Of a stretch of DNA of 39,350 bases, positions 18,406 to 26,924 are shown piece by piece. Both the position numbers and the translations under genes were made by a program. The DNA is from Lachnospiraceae bacterium (GTDB taxonomy: Bacteria; Bacillota; Clostridia; Lachnospirales; Lachnospiraceae), in the NCBI GenBank assembly GCA_017962105.1, contig JAGCVY010000089.1, forward strand, positions 1 through 39,350. The letters run 5' to 3'. The notes beneath the pieces are model-generated. The model worked only from the letters and a program-made list of their open reading frames with translations, searched no databases and had not been told where the DNA came from. How positions within the stretch are numbered: the stretch's first letter is position 1; every line of letters starts with the position of its first letter.

Positions 18406-19149
18406 ATGGCAAACTATCCGACCCCGCACATTGCGTGCACACCGGACGATTTCGCGAAAACCGTCCTCATGCCCGGCGATCCGCTCCGCGCCAAATTCAT
18501 CGCGGAGACGTTTCTGACCGATCCGGTGCTGGTCAACAATGTCCGCGGCATCCAGGGATATACCGGAACCTGCGACGGCGTCCGGGTGAGCGTGATGGCC
18601 AGCGGCATGGGAATGCCCTCCATCGGCATCTACAGCTATGAGCTTTACAATTTCTTCGGAGTGGAAAATATCATCCGCATCGGTTCGGCGGGAGCCTACA
18701 GCCCAGACGTGCACGTGCGGGATGTGGTGATCGCCCAGGGCGCATGCTATGACAGCAACTACGCCAAGCAGTTCAACCTGCCGGGAACATTTTCCGCGAT
18801 CAGCGATTACACACTACTTTCTACTGCAGTAGAATCAGCAAAGGAACTGGGCTTGAAGTACCACGTCGGAAACCTTGTATCCAGCGATCGCTTCTACGGT
18901 GACCCCGAGGCTTTCACGGATGCGGAGCAGCCGTTGAACGCATGGGGGAAAATGGGAGTGCTCTGCGTGGAGATGGAAGCGGCGGCACTGTTTATGAACG
19001 CGGCGAGAGCCGGCAAGCGAGCCCTCGCGATCTGTACCATCTCGGATCACCTGATCACCGGCGAAAACCTTCCGGCGGAGGCGAGACAGAACTCCTTCAC
19101 CGAGATGATGCAGCTGGCCCTCGCGGTGGCGAAGAAGATGGATCAGTAA
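18406..19149 (+). CDS. deoD: Purine-nucleoside phosphorylase, DeoD type
   Basis: Phosphorolyses purine (deoxy)ribonucleosides to base and (deoxy)ribose 1-phosphate. The 247-residue protein matches the hexameric DeoD type: HIACTPDDFAKTVLMPGDPLRAKFIAETF at the N-terminus with the phosphate-binding GDPLRA, ASGMGMPSIGIYSYEL, IRIGSAGAY, the ribose-binding VEMEAAALF, and the acid region ICTISDHLITGE. AAGGAGG precedes the ATG. Forms an operon with deoC. Confidence 0.97.
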   Translation: MANYPTPHIACTPDDFAKTVLMPGDPLRAKFIAETFLTDPVLVNNVRGIQGYTGTCDGVRVSVMASGMGMPSIGIYSYELYNFFGVENIIRIGSAGAYSPDVHVRDVVIAQGACYDSNYAKQFNLPGTFSAISDYTLLSTAVESAKELGLKYHVGNLVSSDRFYGDPEAFTDAEQPLNAWGKMGVLCVEMEAAALFMNAARAGKRALAICTISDHLITGENLPAEARQNSFTEMMQLALAVAKKMDQ

Positions 19150-19185
19150 ATTCCACAAAAAAACAGAATGAATTTTGACAGTTTC

Positions 19186-19214
19186 GCGCCCGAATGCGAT
19201 TGACTTTCGGGCGC
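19186..19214. repeat. Inverted repeat over the trpS promoter -35
   Basis: GCGCCCGAA (19186-19194) and TTCGGGCGC (19206-19214) form a perfect 9-bp inverted repeat with an 11-base centre, which contains the -35 hexamer of the trpS promoter. The absence of a T tract makes a terminator unlikely; its position fits a repressor operator. It lies 36 bp after the deoD stop. Confidence 0.55.
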
Positions 19215-19228
19215 GTAATTGCTATATT
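19200..19228 (+). promoter_or_regulatory. trpS promoter
   Basis: TTGACT (19200-19205), 17 bases, TATATT (19223-19228). The leader of about 70 bases before the ATG contains GGATTCAT and ATGAATCC (19252-19259 and 19283-19290), able to form a hairpin shortly before the GGGAGG ribosome site. I see no T-box signature. Confidence 0.7.
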
Positions 19229-19306
19229 TATTAAGTTATGTAAGTATATGCGGATTCATTTTCCGACTACGCGGATTCCACGGATGAATCCATCGGGAGG
19301 ACAGAG

Positions 19307-20392
19307 ATGGGCAAGATTATTTTAACCGGAGACCGGCCGACGGGACGGCTGCATGTGGGACACTACGTCGGTTCTTTGAAACGCCGCGTGGAGCTGCAGA
19401 ACTCCGGGGAGTTTGACAAGATATTCATCATGATCGCAGACGCGCAGGCTCTGACGGACAATGCGGACAACCCGCAGAAGGTCCGCGAGAACATTCTCGA
19501 GGTTGCGCTTGACTATATGGCGGCGGGACTTGACCCGGAGAAGTGCACGATCTTCATCCAGTCGCAGATCCCGGAGCTCACGGAACTGACATTTTACTAC
19601 ATGAACCTTGTGACTGTTGCGAGACTTCACAGAAATCCCACCGTGAAGAACGAGATCGTGATGCGCGGGTTTGAGGAGAGCATCCCGGCGGGATTTTTCA
19701 CCTATCCGGTGAGCCAGACCTCCGACATCACGGCGTTCAAGGCCACGACCGTGCCGGTGGGCGAGGACCAGCTTCCGATGATCGAGCAGGCGAGAGAGAT
19801 CGTCCGCCGCTTCAACATGATCTACGGCGATGTTCTGGTGGAGCCTGAGGCGGTGATTCCGGACAATGAGACCTGCAAGCGTCTTCCGGGAACCGACGGC
19901 AAGGCGAAGATGAGCAAGTCCCTCGGGAACTGCATCTATCTTGCGGACACCGCCGAGGAAGTGAAGCAGAAGGTCATGAATATGTACACCGACCCGAACC
20001 ACATCAAGGTGACCGATCCGGGAACCGTGGAGGGCAATGCGGTGTTCACCTATCTGGATGCATTTTGCAAGCCGGAGCAGTTTGCAAAGTATCTTCCGGA
20101 ATACAACAACCTTGACGAGCTCAAGGACCACTACCGCCGCGGCGGTCTCGGGGATGTGAAGATCAAGCGCTTCCTGTGCGCCGTCTTGGAGGAGGAGCTT
20201 GCTCCGATCCGCGAAAGACGCGCAGAGTTGCAGAAGCACATTCCGGAGATTCTGGAGATTCTCCGCAAGGGCAGTCTGGAGGCACAGAAGACGGCCGCTG
20301 CAACTCTGGCGGAAGTCAAGGCCGCGATGCGGATCAATTACTTCGAGGACGACACCTGGGTGAAGGAGCAGGCCGAGAAGTACCAGCAGTGA
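19307..20392 (+). CDS. trpS: Tryptophanyl-tRNA synthetase
   Basis: Charges tRNA-Trp. The 361-residue class I synthetase has the HIGH-type motif [11 protein letters not shown] near the N-terminus and KMSKS in [12 protein letters not shown]. It is somewhat longer than the approximately 330-residue Bacillus enzyme, with extra residues in the middle ([23 protein letters not shown]), in keeping with the TrpRS II-like type of many Clostridia. GGGAGG precedes the ATG. Own promoter upstream. Confidence 0.96.
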   Translation: MGKIILTGDRPTGRLHVGHYVGSLKRRVELQNSGEFDKIFIMIADAQALTDNADNPQKVRENILEVALDYMAAGLDPEKCTIFIQSQIPELTELTFYYMNLVTVARLHRNPTVKNEIVMRGFEESIPAGFFTYPVSQTSDITAFKATTVPVGEDQLPMIEQAREIVRRFNMIYGDVLVEPEAVIPDNETCKRLPGTDGKAKMSKSLGNCIYLADTAEEVKQKVMNMYTDPNHIKVTDPGTVEGNAVFTYLDAFCKPEQFAKYLPEYNNLDELKDHYRRGGLGDVKIKRFLCAVLEEELAPIRERRAELQKHIPEILEILRKGSLEAQKTAAATLAEVKAAMRINYFEDDTWVKEQAEKYQQ

Positions 20393-20477
20393 CGAATACC
20401 GGCCCGGCAGGGTCGGACAGCTGTATAAGACAAGTATGACTATGGGCGGACCACCGGGACACGGAGGGGAAGACAGC

Positions 20478-21707
20478 ATGGAGAACGAATACTACTACCA
20501 GCAAAATGAAGTGGAAGTCAACGCCATCTTACTTCGGTGCGCCCTTGTGCTTCTTTTTGTCGGCCCGTTCCTTGCGATCCTCCGCATCTGGGGGATCAAC
20601 AAGGAGTTCAACTATCTGGAGTGCTTCCTGCTCTCGGCAGCCGTGATCGCACTGTATACCCTGTGCAGGTTCCTGCAGACCATAGAGCGCGCCAACTGGA
20701 TCATCAAGTACATCATATTGCTTGCGATGCACACCGGTGTCTGTTACATGGCAACGAAAGCCGGAATCCTGGTGTACATCAGTTACGCCCTGATGCCGGC
20801 GCTGTCCTGCCTCTATTACCGGAAACGGTTCACCCTGCAGATCACGGGATTCTGTTACCTGATCATGATGGGCACCCTGTACCTGCGGGCGGCCAATGAA
20901 ACCACCTACGCTTACGACACGTTGACCAACGAGGAGTGGTACAGCGTGTTCGGATTCGGCTTCACCTGGGAGTACGTGCTTCTGGCCATCGTGTTGATCG
21001 CGCTGGTTGGCAAGACGGAGTCCAGCCTGGATCTTTTACACAAGAGTAACAAACAGATGAAGGATATGCAGCTTCAGCTGATCTCCGGATTTGCGAATTT
21101 CCTCGAGTTCCGCGACAAGAGCACCGGTTCCCACGTGCGGCGCACGCAGGCGTATGTGAAGATGATTGCCATGGGAATGTACCGGAACGGATATTACACG
21201 CAGGAACTTTCCGCCCGTGCCATCGCTTACATGGAGACGGCGGCACCGCTGCACGATGTGGGCAAGATCGCGATCCCCGACGCAGTCCTTCTCAAGGAAA
21301 GCGGCCTGTCGGACGAGGAGTACGAGATCATCAAGAATCATACCCGTGAGGGGTACCGTCTGATCACGGAGAATCTCTCCGAGCTTCCGGACAAGCGCCT
21401 GTTAAAGTGTGCGCAAGAGATCACCTTAAGCCACCACGAGCGGTGGGACGGAACCGGATACCCCGAGGGACTGCGCGGAACGCAGATCCCGCTTCCCGCC
21501 CGTATCATGGCGATCGCGGATACGCTTGACGCCATGCTTTCCGAGCGGGTATATAAAAAGAGCATGGACCTCGACGAGGTTCTGCATGAGTTGGTCAAGG
21601 AAAAGGGCAAGCATTTCGAACCGTGCATCGTAGATACCGTAGTGCGGCTGCGTTCGGAGATTGAGGAATTCCTCCTGGAGGAAAACAACAAGGAAGAGCG
21701 AGGATAG
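20478..21707 (+). CDS. Membrane HD-GYP domain protein (putative c-di-GMP phosphodiesterase)
   Basis: A 409-residue protein: five or six transmembrane segments in residues about 15-190, then a linker and an HD-GYP domain. The metal-binding HD is His259-Asp260 in [11 protein letters not shown]; later signatures are [16 protein letters not shown] and [22 protein letters not shown] proteins hydrolyse cyclic di-GMP, and all main signature residues are present. No separate ligand-binding domain is recognisable. I start at ATG 20478, with GGAGGGGA upstream; ATG 20436 has no ribosome site. The DUF1846 gene begins 4 bp after the stop, so they are probably co-transcribed. Confidence 0.9.
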   Translation: MENEYYYQQNEVEVNAILLRCALVLLFVGPFLAILRIWGINKEFNYLECFLLSAAVIALYTLCRFLQTIERANWIIKYIILLAMHTGVCYMATKAGILVYISYALMPALSCLYYRKRFTLQITGFCYLIMMGTLYLRAANETTYAYDTLTNEEWYSVFGFGFTWEYVLLAIVLIALVGKTESSLDLLHKSNKQMKDMQLQLISGFANFLEFRDKSTGSHVRRTQAYVKMIAMGMYRNGYYTQELSARAIAYMETAAPLHDVGKIAIPDAVLLKESGLSDEEYEIIKNHTREGYRLITENLSELPDKRLLKCAQEITLSHHERWDGTGYPEGLRGTQIPLPARIMAIADTLDAMLSERVYKKSMDLDEVLHELVKEKGKHFEPCIVDTVVRLRSEIEEFLLEENNKEERG

Positions 21708-21711
21708 GGAC

Positions 21712-23196
21712 ATGAGACGACTTGGATTTGACAACAACAAGTATTTGGAGATGCAGTCAGCGCACATCAAGGAGCGCATTCAGCAGTTCGGCGGAAAGCT
21801 GTATCTGGAGTTCGGCGGCAAATTGTTCGACGATTTTCACGCGTCCCGCGTACTGCCGGGATTCCAGCCCGACAGTAAGATCCGGATGCTTGCGCAGATC
21901 AAGGATGATGCGGAGATCGTTCTCGCGATCAACGCCAACGATATCGTTAACAACAAGATGCGTGCGGATCTGAGTATCACCTACGATCTCGACGTGCTCC
22001 GTCTCATCGACGCGTTCCGCGGCTACGGGATGCTTGTCAACAGCGTCGTTTTGACGCAGTATGTCGATCAGCAGTCGGTCCTCAACTACGAGAAGAAGCT
22101 GCGTGATCTGGGCCTGAATGTATATCGCCACTATAAGATCGACGGCTATCCGGTGGATGTTGCGAAGATCGTGAGCGAGGACGGCCTCGGCCGCAACGAT
22201 TACATTGAGACGACGAGACCTCTCGTTGTCGTGACCGCGCCGGGACCCGGCAGCGGAAAGATGGCGACCTGCCTTTCGCAGCTCTACCATGAGCATAAGC
22301 GCGGTATTCAGGCCGGCTATGCGAAGTTCGAGACCTTCCCGATCTGGAACCTCGCTCTGAACCACCCTGTCAACATTGCGTATGAGGCTGCCACGGCGGA
22401 CCTTAACGATGTGAATATGATCGATCCGTTCCACCAGGAAGCTTACGGCAAGACCACGGTCAACTACAACCGTGACGTCGAGATCTTCCCGGTGTTGAAT
22501 GCAATGTTCGAGCGGATCTACGGCACCTCGCCGTACAAGTCCCCGACGGATATGGGCGTTAATATGGCGGGCAACTGCATCATTGATGATGAGGCTACCT
22601 GCGCAGCTGCGAAGGAGGAGATCATCCGCCGGTACTATGCGACCATGTGTGATCGCAGAAAAGCCCGCGCTACCAATGAGGCGGTGAACAAGATTGAATT
22701 GTTGATGCGGAAAGCAGGCATCAGCACGGCCGACCGCAAGGTGGTCGCCGCCGCGATCCAAAAATCCGAGGATACCGGAAAGGCTCCGGCCGTTGCCATT
22801 GAGCTCAACGACGGGCGCATCATCACCGGCAAGACCTCCGACCTTCTCGGCGCAGCTTCGGCGGCTCTTCTGAATTCGCTGAAGGCTCTCGCGGGCATTG
22901 ACGACAGCATCAACCTGCTGTCCCCGACGGTGATCGAGCCGATCCAGGATCTCAAGATCAACCACCTCGGAAACCACAACCCGAGACTTCATACGGACGA
23001 GGTTCTCATTGCATTGTCCGTCTGCGCGACCCAGGACAACTATGCGGAGCTGGCGATGCAGCAGTTGGAGAATCTCCGCGACTGTGAGGTTCACAGCACG
23101 GTTATCCTCTCCCCGGTGGACGAGGGCGTGTTCCGCAAACTCGGAACGCATCTGACCAGCGAGCCTGTGTATGAAACGAAGAAGCTGTATCACTGA
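21712..23196 (+). CDS. DUF1846 family protein
   Basis: A 494-residue cytoplasmic protein of the DUF1846 family, widespread in Firmicutes and Actinobacteria, usually about 500 residues, with no established function known to me. Visible are [20 protein letters not shown] at the start, a glycine-rich loop [20 protein letters not shown] near residue 175 that resembles a P-loop without the final Ser/Thr, and a conserved [25 protein letters not shown] precedes the ATG. A frame extending back to 21661 runs into the HD-GYP gene and is not needed. No signal peptide or membrane segment. Confidence 0.9.
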   Translation: MRRLGFDNNKYLEMQSAHIKERIQQFGGKLYLEFGGKLFDDFHASRVLPGFQPDSKIRMLAQIKDDAEIVLAINANDIVNNKMRADLSITYDLDVLRLIDAFRGYGMLVNSVVLTQYVDQQSVLNYEKKLRDLGLNVYRHYKIDGYPVDVAKIVSEDGLGRNDYIETTRPLVVVTAPGPGSGKMATCLSQLYHEHKRGIQAGYAKFETFPIWNLALNHPVNIAYEAATADLNDVNMIDPFHQEAYGKTTVNYNRDVEIFPVLNAMFERIYGTSPYKSPTDMGVNMAGNCIIDDEATCAAAKEEIIRRYYATMCDRRKARATNEAVNKIELLMRKAGISTADRKVVAAAIQKSEDTGKAPAVAIELNDGRIITGKTSDLLGAASAALLNSLKALAGIDDSINLLSPTVIEPIQDLKINHLGNHNPRLHTDEVLIALSVCATQDNYAELAMQQLENLRDCEVHSTVILSPVDEGVFRKLGTHLTSEPVYETKKLYH

Positions 23197-23253
23197 GCCC
23201 CGGCGGGGAGTGATATTTTTCGAACATAGAAACAGAAGATAAAGGTGAATACC

Positions 23254-24264
23254 ATGGAGAGATGTTATATCCCGGAGGGCTACAAGGCTGCCCTCTCCAA
23301 CAGGGAAACCCAGATTGCGATCAAGAAGGTGAAGGATTATTTCCAGAGGGAGCTGGCAACGCAACTCAATCTGCACCGCGTTACGGCGCCGCTGTTCGTG
23401 ACGCCGGAGTCCGGTCTGAACGACAACCTCAACGGCGTGGAGCGCCCGGTTGTGTTCGGCATCAAGGAGCGCGATGAGCGCCCCGTGGAGATCGTGCACT
23501 CCCTTGCGAAATGGAAGCGCATGGCGCTTGCCAAGTACGGCTTCCGCAACGGCGAGGGCCTTTACACGGATATGAACGCCGTCCGCCGCGACGAGGACAC
23601 CGACAACATCCATTCCATCTTCGTGGACCAGTGGGACTGGGAGAAGGTCATCACGAAGGAGCAGCGTACGGAGGAGATGCTCCGCAAGACCGTCAAGGAG
23701 GTCTATGAGGCGCTCCGCGTGACCGAAAAATACGTTGCAAACCAGTATGATTACGTCCAATGCATCCTTCCCGAGGAGATCACGTTTATCACCTCGCAGG
23801 AGCTTTTGGACCGTTATCCGGACAAGCCCGTGAAGGAGAGAGAGTATCTGGCCGTGAAAGAGTACGGCGCGGTGTTTATCATGAAGATCGGCGACCTGCT
23901 CTCCAACGGGGAGAAGCATGACGGACGTGCCCCGGACTATGATGATTGGGAGCTGAACGGCGACATCCTGGTGTATTATCCGGTGGATGACATTGCTCTT
24001 GAGCTGTCCTCCATGGGAATCCGTGTCGATGAGAAATCCCTTGCAAGCCAGCTGGAGAAGGCAGGCTGCCCGGAGCGCGCGGAACTCGATTTCCAGAAGG
24101 CGCTTCTTGAGGGAAGACTTCCCTATACCGTCGGAGGCGGAATCGGACAGTCGCGCATCTGTATGTTCTTCCTGCGCAAGGCCCACATCGGCGAAGTGCA
24201 GGTTTCCGTATGGCCGGACGATGTCGTGGAATACGCGGCGTCCCGCGGCGTGGAGCTATTGTAA
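23254..24264 (+). CDS. asnA: Aspartate-ammonia ligase (asparagine synthetase A)
   Basis: Makes asparagine from aspartate, ammonia and ATP through an aspartyl-AMP intermediate; related to class II aminoacyl-tRNA synthetases. The 336-residue protein matches AsnA throughout: GLNDNLNGVERPVVF, VHSLAKWKRMAL, YTDMNAVRRDED, HSIFVDQWDWEKVI, and the ATP-site GGGIGQSRICMFFLRKAHIGEVQVS. ATG 23254 is preferred because AAAGGTG lies 6 bases before it; an in-frame GTG at 23245 would add three residues. Confidence 0.97.
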   Translation: MERCYIPEGYKAALSNRETQIAIKKVKDYFQRELATQLNLHRVTAPLFVTPESGLNDNLNGVERPVVFGIKERDERPVEIVHSLAKWKRMALAKYGFRNGEGLYTDMNAVRRDEDTDNIHSIFVDQWDWEKVITKEQRTEEMLRKTVKEVYEALRVTEKYVANQYDYVQCILPEEITFITSQELLDRYPDKPVKEREYLAVKEYGAVFIMKIGDLLSNGEKHDGRAPDYDDWELNGDILVYYPVDDIALELSSMGIRVDEKSLASQLEKAGCPERAELDFQKALLEGRLPYTVGGGIGQSRICMFFLRKAHIGEVQVSVWPDDVVEYAASRGVELL

Positions 24265-24282
24265 TATCAGATAAGATAACGC

Positions 24283-24315
24283 AACGGGGTTGCCTCGGCA
24301 GCCTCGTTTCTCTTT
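24283..24315 (+). terminator. Terminator after asnA
   Basis: AACGGGGTTGC and GCAGCCTCGTT pair with two G-U wobbles around a CTCG loop, followed by a pyrimidine-rich TCTCTTTC. It lies 18 bp after the asnA stop. Confidence 0.55.
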
Positions 24316-24324
24316 CGGAATGGA

Positions 24325-25113
24325 GTGCGACAGGGAATGATGTCGGAGGAGTCACAAGTGAATCCCGTTCGGGGGCAGGAGAGCGCTTCGGACAGGCCGG
24401 GCCGCAGGAGTGAGTGGGGCGACGGTCTTAGGTACGGTTTCCCCATTGCCTGCGGATACTTCTTTGTCTCCTTCACCTTCGGCATCCTCGGGGCGTCCCT
24501 CGGATTCCGCTGGTGGGAGACGGTGCTGATCTCCATGACGAACCTCACAAGCGCAGGACAGGTTGCCGGCGTCAGGACCATTGCGGCGGGAGGCTCGGTG
24601 TTCGAACTGGCACTGTCGCAGTTTATCATCAACCTGCGGTATTCCCTGATGGGTATTTCGCTTGCGCAAAATGTCTCCGATGACGTGTCGGCACCGCGCC
24701 GGATGTTCCTCGGATTCGGGATCACCGATGAGATCTACGCCGTGGCGGCATCCCGCAGAACGCCGGTGACCACGGCATTTTTCCTTGGGCTGATGACCCT
24801 TCCGTATCTCGGATGGACCCTCGGAACGCTGGCGGGTGCGGTGCTTGGGGACGTGCTTCCGAAGACCGTGACGGATGTGATGACCCTGGCAATCTATGGG
24901 ATGTTTATCGCCATTGTGGTGCCGGAGGCGAAGAACAGCAGAAAGGTTCTTGCGGTTGTGGGAATTGCGGCGGCGATCAGCTGCCTCATGTATTACACTC
25001 CGGTCCTTAAGGATATCTCCGTAGGATTTGCCATCATCTTCAGCGCGGTGGCTGCCGCGGCACTGGGTGCATGGCTGTTCCCGGATGTGGACGGAGGTGC
25101 GTGCCGTGAGTAG
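24325..25113 (+). CDS. azlC: AzlC family branched-chain amino acid exporter, large subunit
   Basis: A 262-residue inner-membrane protein with about five or six hydrophobic segments, recognised by GLRYGFPIACGYFFVSFTFG, TNLTSAGQVAG, LRYSLMGISLAQ and GFGITDEIYAVA. AzlCD-type pairs export branched-chain amino acids or their analogues. The N-terminus before residue 30 is hydrophilic and the start is uncertain: GTG 24325 or ATG 24337/24340. The terminator just upstream means transcription starts in the short gap or by read-through. Overlaps azlD by 8 bp. Confidence 0.9.
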   Translation: MRQGMMSEESQVNPVRGQESASDRPGRRSEWGDGLRYGFPIACGYFFVSFTFGILGASLGFRWWETVLISMTNLTSAGQVAGVRTIAAGGSVFELALSQFIINLRYSLMGISLAQNVSDDVSAPRRMFLGFGITDEIYAVAASRRTPVTTAFFLGLMTLPYLGWTLGTLAGAVLGDVLPKTVTDVMTLAIYGMFIAIVVPEAKNSRKVLAVVGIAAAISCLMYYTPVLKDISVGFAIIFSAVAAAALGAWLFPDVDGGACRE

Positions 25114-25420
25114 ATTTTTCGTGTGCGCCCTTGCGATGATGCTTGTCACGTACTTCGTGAGAGCCGTTCCGTTCACGCTGTTCCGGCGGAAGGTGACCAA
25201 CCGGTATGCCAAGGCGTTTTTGTACTACGTTCCCTACACGGTGCTGACGGCAATGACGGTGCCCGCGGCATTCTACGCCACAGGCTCTGTGGCAGTAGCG
25301 GCGTTCGGGCTTTTGGTGGCGGGAGTTTTGGCATACCGCGGAAGAGGGCTTGTCGTAGTGTCGCTGGCGGCCTGCGCTGCGGCATTTGCGGCGACCTTTG
25401 TACTGCAGTGGCTCTCCTAG
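25106..25420 (+). CDS. azlD: AzlD family branched-chain amino acid exporter, small subunit
   Basis: A 104-residue protein with three to four membrane segments (FVCALAMMLVTYFVRAVPF, VPYTVLTAMTVPAAFY, and a Val/Ala-rich C-terminal helix). The small subunit is required with AzlC for export in characterised pairs. The start is GTG at 25106, inside the end of azlC, with GGAGG 9 bases before it. Confidence 0.88.
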   Translation: MSRFFVCALAMMLVTYFVRAVPFTLFRRKVTNRYAKAFLYYVPYTVLTAMTVPAAFYATGSVAVAAFGLLVAGVLAYRGRGLVVVSLAACAAAFAATFVLQWLS

Positions 25421-25450
25421 AAAACCGCTGCGGGGCCATATGAAACACTG

Positions 25451-25484
25451 CTGCGGGGGGGGAATCCTGCCCGCCGCGGCTTTG
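25451..25484 (+). terminator. Possible terminator after azlD
   Basis: A GC-rich imperfect stem, GCTGCGG...CCGCGGC, with a run of eight G in the 5' arm and TTT after it. One internal G-G mismatch and a short T tract make this tentative. Confidence 0.4.
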
Positions 25485-25520
25485 TGCGTATAGATTTCGA
25501 ATTACAGAAAGGCAGAGATC

Positions 25521-26864
25521 ATGAACAAGAGAAACACGCAGAAAAATCTTGTCCTGCTGTGCTTAGCGGCGTTGGCGCTGCTTTTGTGCGCATGCGGCAA
25601 GAACAAGACAACGAACAACGAATCTGCGGCGACGGCGACCCCGTCCCCGACGGAGGCACCCGCAGACCCGACTCCGACGGAAACGCCGGCGGAGCCCACC
25701 CCGACGGAGGGGCCTTCGGAGAAAGAACTTTGGTACAACGCGATGATCGAGGACTCCCTCCTCAGCGACGGTAACAATGCGCGTCTGCTCCGGGTCATCG
25801 AGAAGGCACGGAACGGCGAGGATGTATACATCGCAACCATCGGCGGTTCCATCACCGAGGGCGCCGGTGCAGCGAACTACAAGGACTGCTACGCCGCATC
25901 GTTTGCGACGGCATTTGCCGAGGAGTTCGGCAAGGACGGGGGCGAGAATGTGCACTTCATCAACGCCGGATTGTCCGGAACGCCGTCGACCCTCGGCGTG
26001 ATCCGGTATCAGCGGGATGTGATCGAGAAAAACGCGGACCACAAACCGGATCTGGTCATCATCGAGTTCGCCGTGAACGATGCGGACGATCCGACCAACG
26101 GCCAGACGTACGAGGGACTTGTCCGCCGTGCGCTTTCCGAGGACAATGAGCCTGCGGTGATCCTACTCTTCAGCGTGTTTAAATCCCGCTGGAACCTGCA
26201 GGATCGTCTGCAGCCAATCGGAAAATACTACGACCTCCCGATGGTCAGCATCAAGGATGCGGCAGTGCCGCGCCTTGCCGACAAATCCCTTCGGGAGCTG
26301 TTGTTCTTCAGCGATGAGTACCATCCGACATCCTACGGCCACCGGATCATGAAGGACTGCCTGATGCATCTGGTGCGCACCATCGCAGCCCAGGATCCGG
26401 AGGAGCCCGCAGCGGTACCCGAAAAGCCCCTTCTCAACTCGGCGTTTGACAACGTGGAGCTGGTCCTGACGCAGACGGAGAATATCAAATTCACGCCGAA
26501 CGGATTTGCCGCGAAGGACAACGCAGTCTTCTCCACACAGTATGAGAGTGTTGTATGCTTCCCGGACAACTATATGCACAAGGCGGACAGCGGCTCGGAA
26601 CCGCTTCGCATGACGGCAACCTGCCGGTCCATCCTTCTGGCTTACAAGAAGACCACATCCGCGAACTTCGGAACCGTCGAGATCCTTGTGGACGGGAAGG
26701 TGGTAAGAACCGTGAGCGGCAAGGAAGCAGGCGGCTGGAACAATCCTTACACCCTGGTGCTTCTCAACGAGAAGGAAGAGGCAGAGCACACTCTTGAGGT
26801 GCGTATGGCCGAAGGAAACGAAGATAAGGAATTTACGATCCTTGCGATCGGTATCGGACACTGA
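25521..26864 (+). CDS. SGNH-hydrolase lipoprotein (putative surface carbohydrate esterase)
   Basis: A 447-residue lipoprotein. The signal LVLLCLAALALLLCAC ends in a lipobox-type Cys near residue 26, followed by a Thr/Pro/Glu-rich spacer (about residues 35-72). The SGNH domain has Ser110 in IGGSITEGAGA, VIIEFAVNDADD, and DEYHPTSYGH as the Asp-His block. The C-terminal about 140 residues form a beta domain shared with the SGNH protein at 28758. Likely an esterase acting on acetylated glycans at the cell surface; the substrate is an inference from the neighbouring GH30 enzyme. It converges on the GH30 gene at a shared terminator. Confidence 0.88.
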   Translation: MNKRNTQKNLVLLCLAALALLLCACGKNKTTNNESAATATPSPTEAPADPTPTETPAEPTPTEGPSEKELWYNAMIEDSLLSDGNNARLLRVIEKARNGEDVYIATIGGSITEGAGAANYKDCYAASFATAFAEEFGKDGGENVHFINAGLSGTPSTLGVIRYQRDVIEKNADHKPDLVIIEFAVNDADDPTNGQTYEGLVRRALSEDNEPAVILLFSVFKSRWNLQDRLQPIGKYYDLPMVSIKDAAVPRLADKSLRELLFFSDEYHPTSYGHRIMKDCLMHLVRTIAAQDPEEPAAVPEKPLLNSAFDNVELVLTQTENIKFTPNGFAAKDNAVFSTQYESVVCFPDNYMHKADSGSEPLRMTATCRSILLAYKKTTSANFGTVEILVDGKVVRTVSGKEAGGWNNPYTLVLLNEKEEAEHTLEVRMAEGNEDKEFTILAIGIGH

Positions 26865-26873
26865 CAAAACAAA

Positions 26874-26906
26874 AAGCCCCCGGCTGTTTTCCCGAGCCGA
26901 GGGCTT
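26874..26906. terminator. Bidirectional terminator between the SGNH lipoprotein and GH30 genes
   Basis: AAGCCCCCGGCT and AGCCGAGGGCTT form a 12-base stem with one C-A mismatch and a 9-base loop. A-rich sequence on the left and T-rich on the right give U tracts on both strands, as expected between convergent genes. Confidence 0.85.
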
Positions 26907-26924
26907 ACTTTATGCTTTGACGGA

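Noticed and set aside
19150..19306. T-box leader for trpS
   Set aside because: There is no T-box sequence, no long specifier hairpin, and the leader is only about 70 bases.
23197..23221. Terminator after the DUF1846 gene
   Set aside because: The CCCCGGCGGGG pairing leaves too small a loop and too short a stem, and the T run is 8 bases away; too weak to call.
21757..24186. An 809-residue open frame on the minus strand
   Set aside because: It lies antisense to the DUF1846 and asnA genes, both clearly recognised on the + strand, and its translation shows no known family. GC-rich codon bias leaves the opposite frame open.
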